This document shows positions 30,205-39,338 of a DNA stretch of 64,000 nucleotides, piece by piece. Made by a program: the position numbers and the translations under genes. The notes beneath the pieces are model-generated. The model was not told the DNA's origin, made no database searches, and saw nothing but the letters and a program-made list of their open reading frames with translations. Source of the DNA: Hoyosella sp. YIM 151337 (GTDB lineage Bacteria > Actinomycetota > Actinomycetes > Mycobacteriales > Mycobacteriaceae); contig NZ_JAPEIQ010000006.1 of the NCBI RefSeq assembly GCF_026041215.1, positions 574,146 to 638,145 of the forward strand, given 5' to 3'. Within the stretch, counting starts at the first letter, position 1; each line of letters opens with the position of its first letter.

Positions 30205-31551
30205 TTATACCGAGGCCACGACTTTCGCGAGATCCTCCGCGATGTGCTGCGCCTGCTCGGCGGATGCCGCTTCGACCATCACGCGGACGAGTTGTTCTGT
30301 ACCGGACGGGCGGAGCAGCACCCGGCCTGAATCACCGAGCGCACGTTCAGCATCGGAAACCGCCGTCTGCACCGCAGCGGCTGCCGCGACCGCCGCCTTG
30401 TCGGCAACGCTCACGTTGATCAGTACCTGCGGGAGCACCCTCATCACGGCAGCTAGATCATGGAGCGACTTGCGTGAGTGCGACATCCGCGCCATCAATT
30501 TGAGTCCAGTCAGGATGCCGTCCCCCGTCATACCGTACTCCGGGAGAACGATGTGTCCGGACTGCTCGCCCCCGAGTGAGAAGCCGCCGGTTTTGAGTTC
30601 TTCGACCACGTATCGGTCACCGACGGCAGTCGTCCGCAGCGTAATACCTGCGTCCCTCATTGCCAGGTGCAAGCCCAGATTGCTCATCACGGTGGCCACA
30701 AGAGTGTCTCCGCGCAACTGGCCAGAATCTTTCAATCCGAGCGCAAGAATTGCCATGATCGCATCACCGTCGACAACGTTGCCGCGATCATCGACAGCCA
30801 GGCAGCGATCAGCATCGCCATCGTGGGCCAGCCCTAAGTCCGCACCATTCGCAGCGACTGCTTCTTGCAGGACGCTGATATGCGTCGACCCGCAGCTCTC
30901 GTTAATGTTCAATCCGTCGGGCGCATTGTTGATCGGTATTACTGTGGCTCCGGCGGCCTCGTAAGCAGCTGGCGCGACATGCGCAGCAGCGCCATGCGCG
31001 CAATCCACGACAACAGTGAGCCCGGCGAGCGGTGAGTCTATCGCGGTCGCGAGATGAGCGAGATATCGCTCTGCCGCGTCGGTGGCGTCGCTGATACGGC
31101 CGATCGCTGCGCCGGTAGGACGATGCAGGCTGGGATTGCGCATTTCCGCCTCGATCTGATTCTCGGTCGCATCGTCGAGCTTGTGCCCGCCTGGACCAAA
31201 AATCTTAATGCCGTTATCGGGCATAGGGTTGTGAGAGGCGGAAATCATCACACCTAATGCGGCGCCGTATGCGCCGGTCAGGTATGCGACCGCAGGAGTC
31301 GGAAGCACACCGGCCCGAAGCACGTCGACCCCAGCGGCGGTCAAACCTGCACAGATCGCTGCCTCAAGCATTTCACCGCTCGCCCGTGGGTCGCGTCCCA
31401 CAACAGCTATCGTGTGTTTCTGTTCCAGCGGATCGTGCGCGCCTCGCGTCAAGGTCGTGGCTGCTGCACCGGCGAGCGATACCGCTAGCTCAGCTGTTAG
31501 TTCAGCATTAGCCAGCCCGCGCACCCCGTCAGTACCGAACAGTCGGCTCAT
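30205..31551 (-). CDS. glmM: Phosphoglucosamine mutase
   Basis: A 448-residue enzyme that converts glucosamine-6-P to glucosamine-1-P. It begins [19 protein letters not shown]. The phosphoserine loop is [14 protein letters not shown], the metal-binding loop [14 protein letters not shown], the sugar loop [12 protein letters not shown] and the C-terminal phosphate loop [13 protein letters not shown]. The gene is downstream of rpsI, separated by a hairpin, as in mycobacteria. Confidence 0.96.
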   Translation of the reverse strand: MSRLFGTDGVRGLANAELTAELAVSLAGAAATTLTRGAHDPLEQKHTIAVVGRDPRASGEMLEAAICAGLTAAGVDVLRAGVLPTPAVAYLTGAYGAALGVMISASHNPMPDNGIKIFGPGGHKLDDATENQIEAEMRNPSLHRPTGAAIGRISDATDAAERYLAHLATAIDSPLAGLTVVVDCAHGAAAHVAPAAYEAAGATVIPINNAPDGLNINESCGSTHISVLQEAVAANGADLGLAHDGDADRCLAVDDRGNVVDGDAIMAILALGLKDSGQLRGDTLVATVMSNLGLHLAMRDAGITLRTTAVGDRYVVEELKTGGFSLGGEQSGHIVLPEYGMTGDGILTGLKLMARMSHSRKSLHDLAAVMRVLPQVLINVSVADKAAVAAAAAVQTAVSDAERALGDSGRVLLRPSGTEQLVRVMVEAASAEQAQHIAEDLAKVVASV

Positions 31552-31595
31552 CCGCTTTAACACAACCTTTCACTCGCCAACGCAGCCACAAACGG

Positions 31596-31633
31596 GTGAG
31601 AGCAGGCGCCGCACTGCGGCCGCCTGCTCTCAC
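31596..31633 (-). terminator. Terminator after the rplM-rpsI operon
   Basis: A 13-bp perfect stem (31596-31608 with 31621-31633), extended by CCGC/GCGG around a three-base loop, lies between rpsI and glmM on the transcribed strand. It probably ends the ribosomal transcript. Only a weak U-run follows. Confidence 0.75.
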
Positions 31634-31679
31634 ACACACTATCCCGGCATGAACTCCAGGAATCGATAACGGGAACGAA

Positions 31680-32216
31680 TCACCGCTTCGAGTACTGAGG
31701 AGCCTTGCGGGCCTTCTTGAGACCATACTTCTTGCGTTCGGTCGCACGGGCGTCCCGAGTGAGGAACCCTGCGCGCTTCAGTGATGGGCGATCCTCAGGG
31801 GTAACCTCGATCAGCGCACGGGCAATCGCCAGACGGAGCGCACCGGCTTGGCCGGAAGGCCCGCCGCCGTGGAGGCGCGCATGGATGTCGAAAGAGACTT
31901 CGCGATCGACGGTCACCAGCGGCGCCTTGACGATTTGCTGGTGAACCTTGTTCGGGAAGTACGACTCAAGGGAACGCCCGTTGAGCCGGAACTCGCCTGA
32001 ACCGGGGAGTAAGCGTACGCGGACAACTGCTTCCTTGCGGCGGCCAACCGTCTGGATTGGACGGTCGAGCACCACGGGTGCAGGCGAAGGTGCAGCAGCT
32101 TCGGGAGCCACCTCGTCAGCGACCTCTTCGACGACGGGCGCGTCAACGGCCTCGAGGCCCTCGTCAACAGTCTCGAATTCAGGCTCTGTCACGTTCTGGT
32201 CCTCTGGCGTCGTCAC
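31680..32216 (-). CDS. rpsI: 30S ribosomal protein S9 (uS9)
   Basis: 178 residues. A variable acidic Glu/Ala-rich N-terminus of about 50 residues, common in actinobacteria, precedes the S9 core ([20 protein letters not shown]). The C-terminus is conserved ([24 protein letters not shown]) and reaches the P-site tRNA. The GTG start overlaps the rplM stop as GTGA. Confidence 0.97.
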   Translation of the reverse strand: MTTPEDQNVTEPEFETVDEGLEAVDAPVVEEVADEVAPEAAAPSPAPVVLDRPIQTVGRRKEAVVRVRLLPGSGEFRLNGRSLESYFPNKVHQQIVKAPLVTVDREVSFDIHARLHGGGPSGQAGALRLAIARALIEVTPEDRPSLKRAGFLTRDARATERKKYGLKKARKAPQYSKR

Positions 32217-32656
32217 TGGGCCACCTGCTTGATCTCGAACGGAACGGGCTGCTGAGCGCCGTGTGGGTGCTCGGAGCCAGCGTAAACCTTCAGCTTCTTG
32301 CGGACCGCGCGACCGAGCTTGTTGTGCGGAATCATCCCGTAGACAGCTTTTTCGACAAGACGGTCTGGACGAGTGTCCAGTGCCTCGCCAAGCGTGCGGG
32401 ACTTCAGGCCGCCGGGGAAACCGGAGTGGCGGTAAATCATCTTGTCGTCGCGCTTGTTGCCGCTGACTGCGACCTTCTCAGCGTTGATGATGATGACGTA
32501 GTCACCACCGTCGACGTTCGGCGCGAACGTAGGCTTGTGCTTGCCGCGAAGCAGGTTCGCGGCCTGTACTGCGAGTCGGCCGAGCACCACATCGGTAGCG
32601 TCAATGACGTACCAGGTGCGCGTGACGTCGCCAGCCTTGGGGCTGTACGTAGGCAC
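32213..32656 (-). CDS. rplM: 50S ribosomal protein L13 (uL13)
   Basis: 147 residues, the standard L13 length, from the GTG at 32656 ([20 protein letters not shown]). The core reads [19 protein letters not shown] and [21 protein letters not shown] longer in-frame reading upstream is not conserved and overlaps the promoter. It is first in the rplM-rpsI operon with a leader of about 105 bases. Confidence 0.97.
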   Translation of the reverse strand: MPTYSPKAGDVTRTWYVIDATDVVLGRLAVQAANLLRGKHKPTFAPNVDGGDYVIIINAEKVAVSGNKRDDKMIYRHSGFPGGLKSRTLGEALDTRPDRLVEKAVYGMIPHNKLGRAVRKKLKVYAGSEHPHGAQQPVPFEIKQVAQ

Positions 32657-32698
32657 GGTTCTTCCTCGTCTTCTCGTATTCTGCTGCCAGCCAGGCAC

Positions 32699-32755
32699 TA
32701 CAGCGGGGACCTCCTGGCGGCCGGTTGAGACCCAGAAACCCCTGAACGTGCTGTA
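32699..32755 (-). promoter_or_regulatory. Possible structured 5' leader of rplM
   Basis: In the about 105-base leader, TACAGC (32699-32704) is complementary to GCTGTA (32750-32755), closing a 45-base domain. L13 leaders in other bacteria mediate autoregulation, but no sequence match to a known family is claimed. Confidence 0.3.
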
Positions 32756-32767
32756 CGCCAACGGGAG

Positions 32768-32797
32768 ACTTTACCCGGTCCCCGGAAGGTCGGTCAA
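32768..32797 (-). promoter_or_regulatory. Promoter of rplM-rpsI
   Basis: On the minus strand TTGACC (32797-32792), an 18-base spacer and TAAAGT (32773-32768) make a good vegetative promoter pointing at rplM. Confidence 0.6.
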
Positions 32798-32900
32798 ACT
32801 GCCCGAATTCGCCCCACACACAGCGGTTATGACCGCACTGGTGCCCGCACTCCGGCAGAGGCAGGCCCAGTGCGGCCGACAACACTCGCCAAACGGCGCG

Positions 32901-33185
32901 TCAGCCCGCCCACTGATTCATGGCCGCACGCTCCGCGGCGGCCATCTGGTCATTTCCGGCTCCCACGGCACGGCCGATGGCGTCGAGAACCTGATTGAGT
33001 CCTTGCGCAGCGTCGTCCCAGCGTCTCTGCTGAACTTGATATGCCTCAGCGGCACCGCCCGTCCAGTCCGCGACGAGCGGTCCAAGGTAAGACCTGAGAT
33101 CCGCGAGGGCGGCATTCATCTGGGCAGTCGAGGCTGCGATGTCCGCACGCAGCGTGTCAATCTGGCCGAAGTTGTACTTGATCAT
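32901..33185 (-). CDS. esxT: WXG100 protein EsxT (ESX-4 substrate)
   Basis: A 94-residue helical hairpin with WTG (residues 41-43) in the turn (LVADWTGGAAEAYQVQQRRW), from ATG 33185 (MIKYNFGQIDTLRADI). It is the EsxA-like partner of the adjacent EsxU. The pair would be secreted as a heterodimer by the ESX-4 machinery encoded upstream. The position just upstream of rplM matches Rv3444c. Confidence 0.9.
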   Translation of the reverse strand: MIKYNFGQIDTLRADIAASTAQMNAALADLRSYLGPLVADWTGGAAEAYQVQQRRWDDAAQGLNQVLDAIGRAVGAGNDQMAAAERAAMNQWAG

Positions 33186-33227
33186 CACGATGAGTCCTTT
33201 CAAACAAGGAAGCGACGGGCCTAATGG

Positions 33228-33542
33228 TCAGAGGCGGAGAAGGCCACCGGCGGCGTTGAGCGTGCTGGCATGACTCTCCTGCGTATTGGCGTAAGCGGCA
33301 CCGTTTGACCGAATCGCGTCACTGATCGCGAGCAGCGAATCGTTGAGCTTCCGTGCTTCGCTGTCCCACCTGACGATGAGTGCATCGAATGCACGCCGCG
33401 CCTCGCCCTCCCACGCACCATTAACCGCCGCGGCCTTGCCGCGGAGTGCGCCAAGAAGCGCCTGCACGTCTGAATTCACCTGCGCCACCCGATCGGCAGC
33501 ACTGGTCATGGTTGCAGTTGTCGTCTGCATCTGCTGAGTCAC
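33228..33542 (-). CDS. esxU: WXG100 protein EsxU (ESX-4 substrate)
   Basis: A 104-residue WXG100 protein with WEG at 44-46 (VNGAWEGEARRAFDAL), the EsxB-like partner. The C-terminal tail has AYANTQESHAS, close to the YxxxD/E secretion signal but with Gln at the acidic position and Glu one later. GGAGGGAAC precedes the GTG start. It is encoded 42 bases before esxT. Confidence 0.88.
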   Translation of the reverse strand: MTQQMQTTTATMTSAADRVAQVNSDVQALLGALRGKAAAVNGAWEGEARRAFDALIVRWDSEARKLNDSLLAISDAIRSNGAAYANTQESHASTLNAAGGLLRL

Positions 33543-33691
33543 GTGTTCCCTCCCTCATTTCTCGTGCCCGCACCCGGCAGGATCCCGGCGTACCCGGGCT
33601 GGGCGCACTCGGCGTCACGCCGGACACATAAGGATCAGACGCGGTGAAGCCGCGAACGGTTCCACCGAATTCAGCGTGTTCAGTGTTTCCG

Positions 33692-35077
33692 TCATGACGT
33701 GATTCGGAGGGAATCGAGGACACCCAGACATGGGTGCTCGGACGCTGTTTCGCCGGGACAACCCACGCTCAGCTGCCTTCCCTCGAGTATTAGGACGTAC
33801 CAGTGGATCGGCGCCGACACACTGTCTCGCTCTTCGTAATGCAGTGCGACCGCTCGCGGCAGCAGCACGGGCATTTCGGTTTCGAACATCACGGGATCCT
33901 GAGCGATCGCGCGGCGCAACTCTTCCACGACGCCGTCGGTGTCGGCATCATCAGCAAGCCGCGTCCGCGACACATACACCGGCGGGGCGGCATACGGGAT
34001 GCCGTGCCGCGGCCGCAACTCTGCGCGGAAGTCGCCGTCATGCCCTTCCATCATGTCTGACCAGCCGAGATGCCACGAGCTCGGTATCGTCACCGTGACA
34101 TCGCTGACCTGTACTGACGTGTGCTCGCCGACCGCTGTGTGACCTCGGGATTCAGTGAGCGCGACCTGTTCGCGAGCATTGGCTGCGTGCCCGGCAGGGC
34201 GCCCACTCGGATCATTACCAGCCAGCCACGATCCACCAGCCACCGACAGTGCTGTGATGACTCCAGCTGCGACCCACAGCCAGCGCCGTGTCCCGAAGAG
34301 TGCAGCGTCGTCACTGTCATGCGAGCCAAAGACGGTTTCCGCCAACTTGTTTGCTTCCTGATGGGAAGCCGGGCGCAGTGTTCGCTCCTGCGACACGAGA
34401 TGTGCTGCGGCGACGACAGCCGCGATCATTTCCGGCCCGACGACTTCTGACACTGCCCCAATGGGCACTGCCGGGACTTCGTCGAACCCGACCACAACCG
34501 AATGCGCGCCGGGGGCAAGCGTGGTGCACACATTTGCGAGCGCATCGCACCCAGCAAGCTCACTCACGTCGTCTACCATGCTGATCGAGGTGAGCGCACC
34601 GGCGTGCACCTTAGCTACCGAAGACGTCGTACGACCGATCTCGGTGACAGCGATAATGTCGCTGCGCTGGACAACCTCGGCGACCCCGACCGCCAGCGGC
34701 ACGCACAGCACCTCAGCGGCGCAGGCCCGGAGTACGGTCCGAAAGGGCGCCAGGTGGGCGTCTGTCCAGTGGGTGGGGTGAATGAGCGTGATTTGCCCGT
34801 CTCGCACCGCGGTCAGTCCTGCTCGCCGCAAAACCAGCTCGCACACTTCGTGGATCGGGTGCGCGGTGTCGCGGAGCACCAAACTGGAATCAGTGAGGTA
34901 ACTCCACGGACGCGGCTCGAAGTGGTCCGGGTCCGTGGCACCGCGTTTGCAAGCCTCATCACCGGCGAGCAACATTCCGTCGTCGTCATAGACGCTGGCA
35001 GGCAGTCGGCGCAGTCCCGCCGCGGTATGCACCCAAATGCTGCGTTCGGTGATGAGCGCGGTGGCGTTTCCACTCAT
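33692..35077 (-). CDS. Type VII secretion-associated protein (Rv3446c family)
   Basis: 461 residues matching the Rv3446c-type ESX-4 accessory family. The N-terminal half looks like an actin/HSP70-fold pseudo-ATPase (ITERSIWVHTAAGLRRLPAS, SIISVTEIGR-like block). One transmembrane helix is near 267-287 (WLWVAAGVITALSVAGGSWLA). An extracytoplasmic domain ends in HYEERDSVSAPIHWYVL. The ATG overlaps the eccC4 stop as ATGA. Its exact role in secretion is unknown. Confidence 0.82.
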   Translation of the reverse strand: MSGNATALITERSIWVHTAAGLRRLPASVYDDDGMLLAGDEACKRGATDPDHFEPRPWSYLTDSSLVLRDTAHPIHEVCELVLRRAGLTAVRDGQITLIHPTHWTDAHLAPFRTVLRACAAEVLCVPLAVGVAEVVQRSDIIAVTEIGRTTSSVAKVHAGALTSISMVDDVSELAGCDALANVCTTLAPGAHSVVVGFDEVPAVPIGAVSEVVGPEMIAAVVAAAHLVSQERTLRPASHQEANKLAETVFGSHDSDDAALFGTRRWLWVAAGVITALSVAGGSWLAGNDPSGRPAGHAANAREQVALTESRGHTAVGEHTSVQVSDVTVTIPSSWHLGWSDMMEGHDGDFRAELRPRHGIPYAAPPVYVSRTRLADDADTDGVVEELRRAIAQDPVMFETEMPVLLPRAVALHYEERDSVSAPIHWYVLILEGRQLSVGCPGETASEHPCLGVLDSLRITS

Positions 35078-38000
35078 AGGGGCGGCATATCGCCGAGCTG
35101 AACCAGCTGCTCACCGCCCTGCCGGGTGATGAGCACGCCCCGCCCCGGCGGATACGGCGCCGGCCGGACACTGCCGAGAAGGACGCCCTCGTCGCGGTTT
35201 CCATTCATAACAAGCCCCATCGGGGCGAGGTCACGCAATGCCGCCATGAACGGTTCAAACAGGGCACGCGCCGCTCCACCAGTACGCCGCGCTATGACGA
35301 CGTGCAAACCCACGTCCTTCGCTTGCGGCAGCAACTCCAGCAACCCGGCCAGCGGATTACCGCCGGCGGTGACTACGAGGTCGTAATCGTCGACGATGAC
35401 GAATACCTCCGGGCCTGCCCACCATGAGCGGTCACGCAATTGCCGTTGGGTGGTCTCCGGTCCTGGCAGGCGGCCCCGTAGATGTGACACAAGCTCCGCG
35501 ACCATCGATTGCAGATTCGCCGCGGACACCGCGTAACCGGCGAGGTGGTCAGTGTCGACGACACCGAGCATGGTGCGGCGGAAATCCGCAAGCAGAATCT
35601 TCGCCTGCTGAGGCGTGTTTTGCGCCATGATGCTTGCACAGCCGGAGCGCAGCAGCGTCGTCTTCCCCGACTCCGCGTCTGAGAACACCACGAGATGTGG
35701 CTGTGCCTCGAAATCTAGCGCGACTGCGCCGAGTTCCGATTCATCAATGCCCACTGGGATTCGCATGCGCTGTCGGCGCGGCGACGCCGACTCGACGAGA
35801 TCGTCGAGCAGCAAATCGCGATCGAAGTTCTGGGGAAGCATTCGCACCCGGGGCGCAACTGCATCCCCGCACCTCTGCACGAGTTCCGCAACAGACTCGG
35901 ACAGGTCAGCTGCATAGCCACCCGTCGTACCGACAATCGTGGGTTCCGCGAGCAGCATGTGCAGGCCCTCCCTGGTGATGCCCCGTCCTGGCCGGTTTTC
36001 TGGCACCGCCCCCGCTGCGCGCCGGTTGACCTCAGAATCGTGTGGATCACCCAGACGCAACTCGATTCGGGTCCCCAGCTGATCCCGGATTCCTAAACGG
36101 AAATCGGACCAGCGTGACGCGGTCAGCATCACGTGCACCCCAAACGAAAGACCCTGTGTCGCGAGCGCGGTGATCTGCGCCTCGAGCGCCTCGAATTCCT
36201 GCCGGACTGTGAGCCAGCCGTCGATGACGAGAAACACATCGCCGTGTGACCCGGTGCACCGCGGGTCCTTGTGTGCACGAAGCCGCCGGAATTCAGGCAT
36301 CGATGCGATCCCGAGTTGCTGAAACTCGAGTTCCCGCTGCCGCATGACCATCGTGAGTTCGGCGATCGTGCGGCGCACACGCTCAGGTTCAAGCCGGCTT
36401 GCAACGGACCCCACATGCGGAATCCCAGCGAGTGCGGCCAGTGAGCCGCCACCGAAATCGAGGCAATAGAACTGCACTTCGGCGGGTGTATGCGTGACCG
36501 ACAGAGCCATCACCACCGACCGCACTGCGGTCGACTTGCCGCTCTGGGGGCCGCCCACTACCGCAACGTTCCCCTGCGCGCCGGACAGGTCGATGATCAG
36601 CGGGTCGCGACGCTGCTCGTAGGGGCGATCTATAAGCCCGACAGGCACGCGTAACGCCGGCGCCGACCGCCCGGGCGACGGTGCCGCGATGCGCCGTCCG
36701 GGTGGTATCAGCTGACCGACCGTGGCGGATTGGTCCAGGGGCGGGAGCCACACCTCATGGGCCCGCGGGCTGTGTCCGCGTACCCCTGCGAGGACACAGT
36801 CGAGGACAGTGCGACCATGCGGCTCCTGCCTGGTATTGGTGATCGTTTGGTGTCCCTCCGGGGGATCGCCGATCTCCTTCGCGGGGAGCGGGACATGATC
36901 CGAAACGAACGGCAATATTTTGACGTCTGCGGGTAAGGCCGAACTGTGATCGTCAGCGGTGACCGGTGGCGGCACGTACGCTCCAGACACGTAGGACGCG
37001 GAGAATCGGACCGGATCCGCCGAATCGACCTTTAGATACGCCGAACCAGGCACGGGCGGCAGCTGGTAGGCGTCGGGGACACCGAGTACTGAGCGTGATT
37101 CTTGGGCCGAGAAGGTCTTCAGACCGATACGGTACGAAAGGTGGCTTTCCAAGCCTCGTAGCCGCCCCTCATCAAGACGCTGACTGGCAAGAAGCAAGTG
37201 CATGTGCAGCGACCGGCCGAGTCGGCCAATCGCGGTGAACAGGTCCGCGAAATCAGGCTTCTGGCTCAGCAGCTCGGAGAACTCATCGACGACGATGAAA
37301 AGCGCGGGCAGTGGCTCGAGGCGCTGCCCGGCCGCCCGCGCTCGCTCGTATTCACCGACACTTGTGAAGTTCCCTGCCGACCGGAGGAGTTGCTGGCGGC
37401 GGTTCATTTCGCCTTCGAGGGCGTCGCGCATCCGGTCCACCATCGTGAGTTCGTCGGCGAGGTTGGTGATGATCGCAGCGACGTGCGGTGCACCGTCGAG
37501 GCCAAGGAAGGTGGCTCCGCCTTTGAAGTCAACAAGAACGAGATTGAGCGCGCTGGGCGCGTGGGTCGCGATCAAGCCGAGCACGAGGGTACGAAGAAAC
37601 TCCGACTTACCGGATCCGGTCGCGCCGACACAAAGGCCATGCGGCCCCATGCCGCCTTCCGCAGATTCCTTGAGGTCAATTTCGACAACGGTGCCGTCTT
37701 CGCGATGGCCGACGGGCACACGAAGCCGGTCATGCGGGGCGCGTGGCCCCCACATCGTGGCAGCATCGAAACGTGCGATGTCGCCCGCGCCGATCATCGC
37801 TGGCCAGTCCGGCATGTGCGCGCCCGCACCATCGGTTCCAGTCGTGGCGGCACCAGCGTGCGCCGTCCGGTAGGGCGCGGTTTTCATCGCGAACGCCTGT
37901 GCTTGCACTGGAGTTAGCGCGTCCGCCTTGGCGAACATCTCTGGTTCGGCTGTGCCGGTGCTGGCGATGCCAATGTACCCGTCACGCAGCACCAAACGGA

Positions 38001-39147
38001 TACCGTTGCGAGCGGTAAGCGCGGCCAGTTGTGTGCAATTCCCCTGCAGGTTGATGACGGTCACACCATCGGTTCCAGCGCTGGCCACGAGTTTCTCGTC
38101 GCCGTCGATGGTCGCCTCGTCCACGACTATGACGAGGTGCGGGTTTCCGCTGGTCACTGGTGAGTTTCGGGTAAACCGCTTACGGTCATGGACGAGTGGT
38201 GCCACGATCCGTTCTGCCTCGTGCAGCGCCTCGGTGACCATTCGCACCGGGCCTGCAGCATCCTCGCTCGTCGGGTGCGCCGCATGCGGGAGCCATTTGA
38301 CCCATTCCCACTCGGCTGCGCGGCCGTGCCCGCGCACTACGACGATGCGCAGGTCCTCGGGGCTGTGAAACGCGGCGAGCTGACACAGCATCGCGCGCAC
38401 CAGCGCAGCAGCCGCGGGACTGCGATCGCCGCCCGCGGCATTGGTGAAGGTAATTGCCGCAAACCCGCGCAACGCGATCCCAACGGGCATCGCGGGAACG
38501 ATCGAATGGGTGCGGACGAACCTGCGGAGCGCGATTACCGAGATCGGTTCAAGGTCGTCGGTCGGACCGGTTTCTGGCGGGACGATCTGTGTAGCGAGAC
38601 GTTGCGCGCCGCGCCCAATTCGCACTGACAGGTACTCACTGTCGTCTGTTCGGCGTTCCCACATCCGGGCAGTTCCGGCGAGGGCCCACAGGCTGGCTGG
38701 GTATGGATGGTGCCAGGTGAGTGCCGCGCGCTGATCGGCGCAGATCGCGCGCACGTCCCGCCTGGTGTCGCTGAGGTACCGCAAGAAGTCTTTGCGCTGC
38801 TCGTTGAGTTCGGCCGCGCGAGCTCCGCCTGCACGGCCGCCGACGCTAGCCAGCATGCCCAGCATCGAGACGGCCATCATGACGGGGAACATCAGCATCA
38901 TCGGATTCGCCGCCATTCCTGAGCTGATCAGCAGCGCGATCATCCCTACCATCGCGAGCACCATCACGAGGGGCAGCAGTTTCTGCAACAAGCTGCCCGG
39001 AACCGCACGCGGAACCTCGGGCGGCGCCTGCAGCCCGATTTCCCCACCTGGCATGAGTGGCGGCTCTACTCGCGCCCCGCGGACGAACTGGACTGTGCTC
39101 GCGGTGCTCGTGGTGCTCGTGGTGCTCGTGGTGCTCAGCGTGCTCAT
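35074..39147 (-). CDS. eccC4: ESX-4 secretion ATPase EccC4 (single-chain)
   Basis: A 1357-residue FtsK/SpoIIIE-family motor that drives type VII export. Two membrane helices (about 54-76, 82-100) are followed by three ATPase domains with Walker A lysines at K514 (GATGSGKSE), K871 (GGPQSGKST) and K1162 (SDAESGKTT, first Gly replaced by Ser). Walker B candidates include FIVVDEFSELL, VFLVIDGWL and VIVDDYDLVV. Ca and Cb parts are fused, as in ESX-4. The N-terminus holds a Ser-Thr tandem repeat. The ATG at 39147 follows a G-rich SD; an in-frame GTG lies two codons upstream. It is divergent from eccD4. Confidence 0.95.
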   Translation of the reverse strand: MSTLSTTSTTSTTSTASTVQFVRGARVEPPLMPGGEIGLQAPPEVPRAVPGSLLQKLLPLVMVLAMVGMIALLISSGMAANPMMLMFPVMMAVSMLGMLASVGGRAGGARAAELNEQRKDFLRYLSDTRRDVRAICADQRAALTWHHPYPASLWALAGTARMWERRTDDSEYLSVRIGRGAQRLATQIVPPETGPTDDLEPISVIALRRFVRTHSIVPAMPVGIALRGFAAITFTNAAGGDRSPAAAALVRAMLCQLAAFHSPEDLRIVVVRGHGRAAEWEWVKWLPHAAHPTSEDAAGPVRMVTEALHEAERIVAPLVHDRKRFTRNSPVTSGNPHLVIVVDEATIDGDEKLVASAGTDGVTVINLQGNCTQLAALTARNGIRLVLRDGYIGIASTGTAEPEMFAKADALTPVQAQAFAMKTAPYRTAHAGAATTGTDGAGAHMPDWPAMIGAGDIARFDAATMWGPRAPHDRLRVPVGHREDGTVVEIDLKESAEGGMGPHGLCVGATGSGKSEFLRTLVLGLIATHAPSALNLVLVDFKGGATFLGLDGAPHVAAIITNLADELTMVDRMRDALEGEMNRRQQLLRSAGNFTSVGEYERARAAGQRLEPLPALFIVVDEFSELLSQKPDFADLFTAIGRLGRSLHMHLLLASQRLDEGRLRGLESHLSYRIGLKTFSAQESRSVLGVPDAYQLPPVPGSAYLKVDSADPVRFSASYVSGAYVPPPVTADDHSSALPADVKILPFVSDHVPLPAKEIGDPPEGHQTITNTRQEPHGRTVLDCVLAGVRGHSPRAHEVWLPPLDQSATVGQLIPPGRRIAAPSPGRSAPALRVPVGLIDRPYEQRRDPLIIDLSGAQGNVAVVGGPQSGKSTAVRSVVMALSVTHTPAEVQFYCLDFGGGSLAALAGIPHVGSVASRLEPERVRRTIAELTMVMRQRELEFQQLGIASMPEFRRLRAHKDPRCTGSHGDVFLVIDGWLTVRQEFEALEAQITALATQGLSFGVHVMLTASRWSDFRLGIRDQLGTRIELRLGDPHDSEVNRRAAGAVPENRPGRGITREGLHMLLAEPTIVGTTGGYAADLSESVAELVQRCGDAVAPRVRMLPQNFDRDLLLDDLVESASPRRQRMRIPVGIDESELGAVALDFEAQPHLVVFSDAESGKTTLLRSGCASIMAQNTPQQAKILLADFRRTMLGVVDTDHLAGYAVSAANLQSMVAELVSHLRGRLPGPETTQRQLRDRSWWAGPEVFVIVDDYDLVVTAGGNPLAGLLELLPQAKDVGLHVVIARRTGGAARALFEPFMAALRDLAPMGLVMNGNRDEGVLLGSVRPAPYPPGRGVLITRQGGEQLVQLGDMPPL

Positions 39148-39148
39148 C
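39095..39148. repeat. 9-bp tandem repeat at the eccC4 N-terminus
   Basis: Six nine-base units start at 39095, 39104, 39113, 39122, 39131 and 39140. The middle ones are identical (GTGCTCGTG on the plus strand). Read in eccC4 they encode Ser-Thr-Thr repeats right after the start Met. A change in copy number would keep the frame. Confidence 0.85.
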
Positions 39149-39338
39149 GGCACGTCCCCCCTGGTCATTCTCCACCGCAGCCCCCCAGCTGCGGAGCCAT
39201 GCCCGGCAGGATTACCGCGCCGATTTCCCGGAGCGGACAGATCACCCCATACTGGACATGCCCGACATGATGATGGGGGAATCTCAGGCCGGGCGCAAAT
39301 GTCGGCGCGCGGCGCCGTACGGAGAGCGGGGGGAATTC

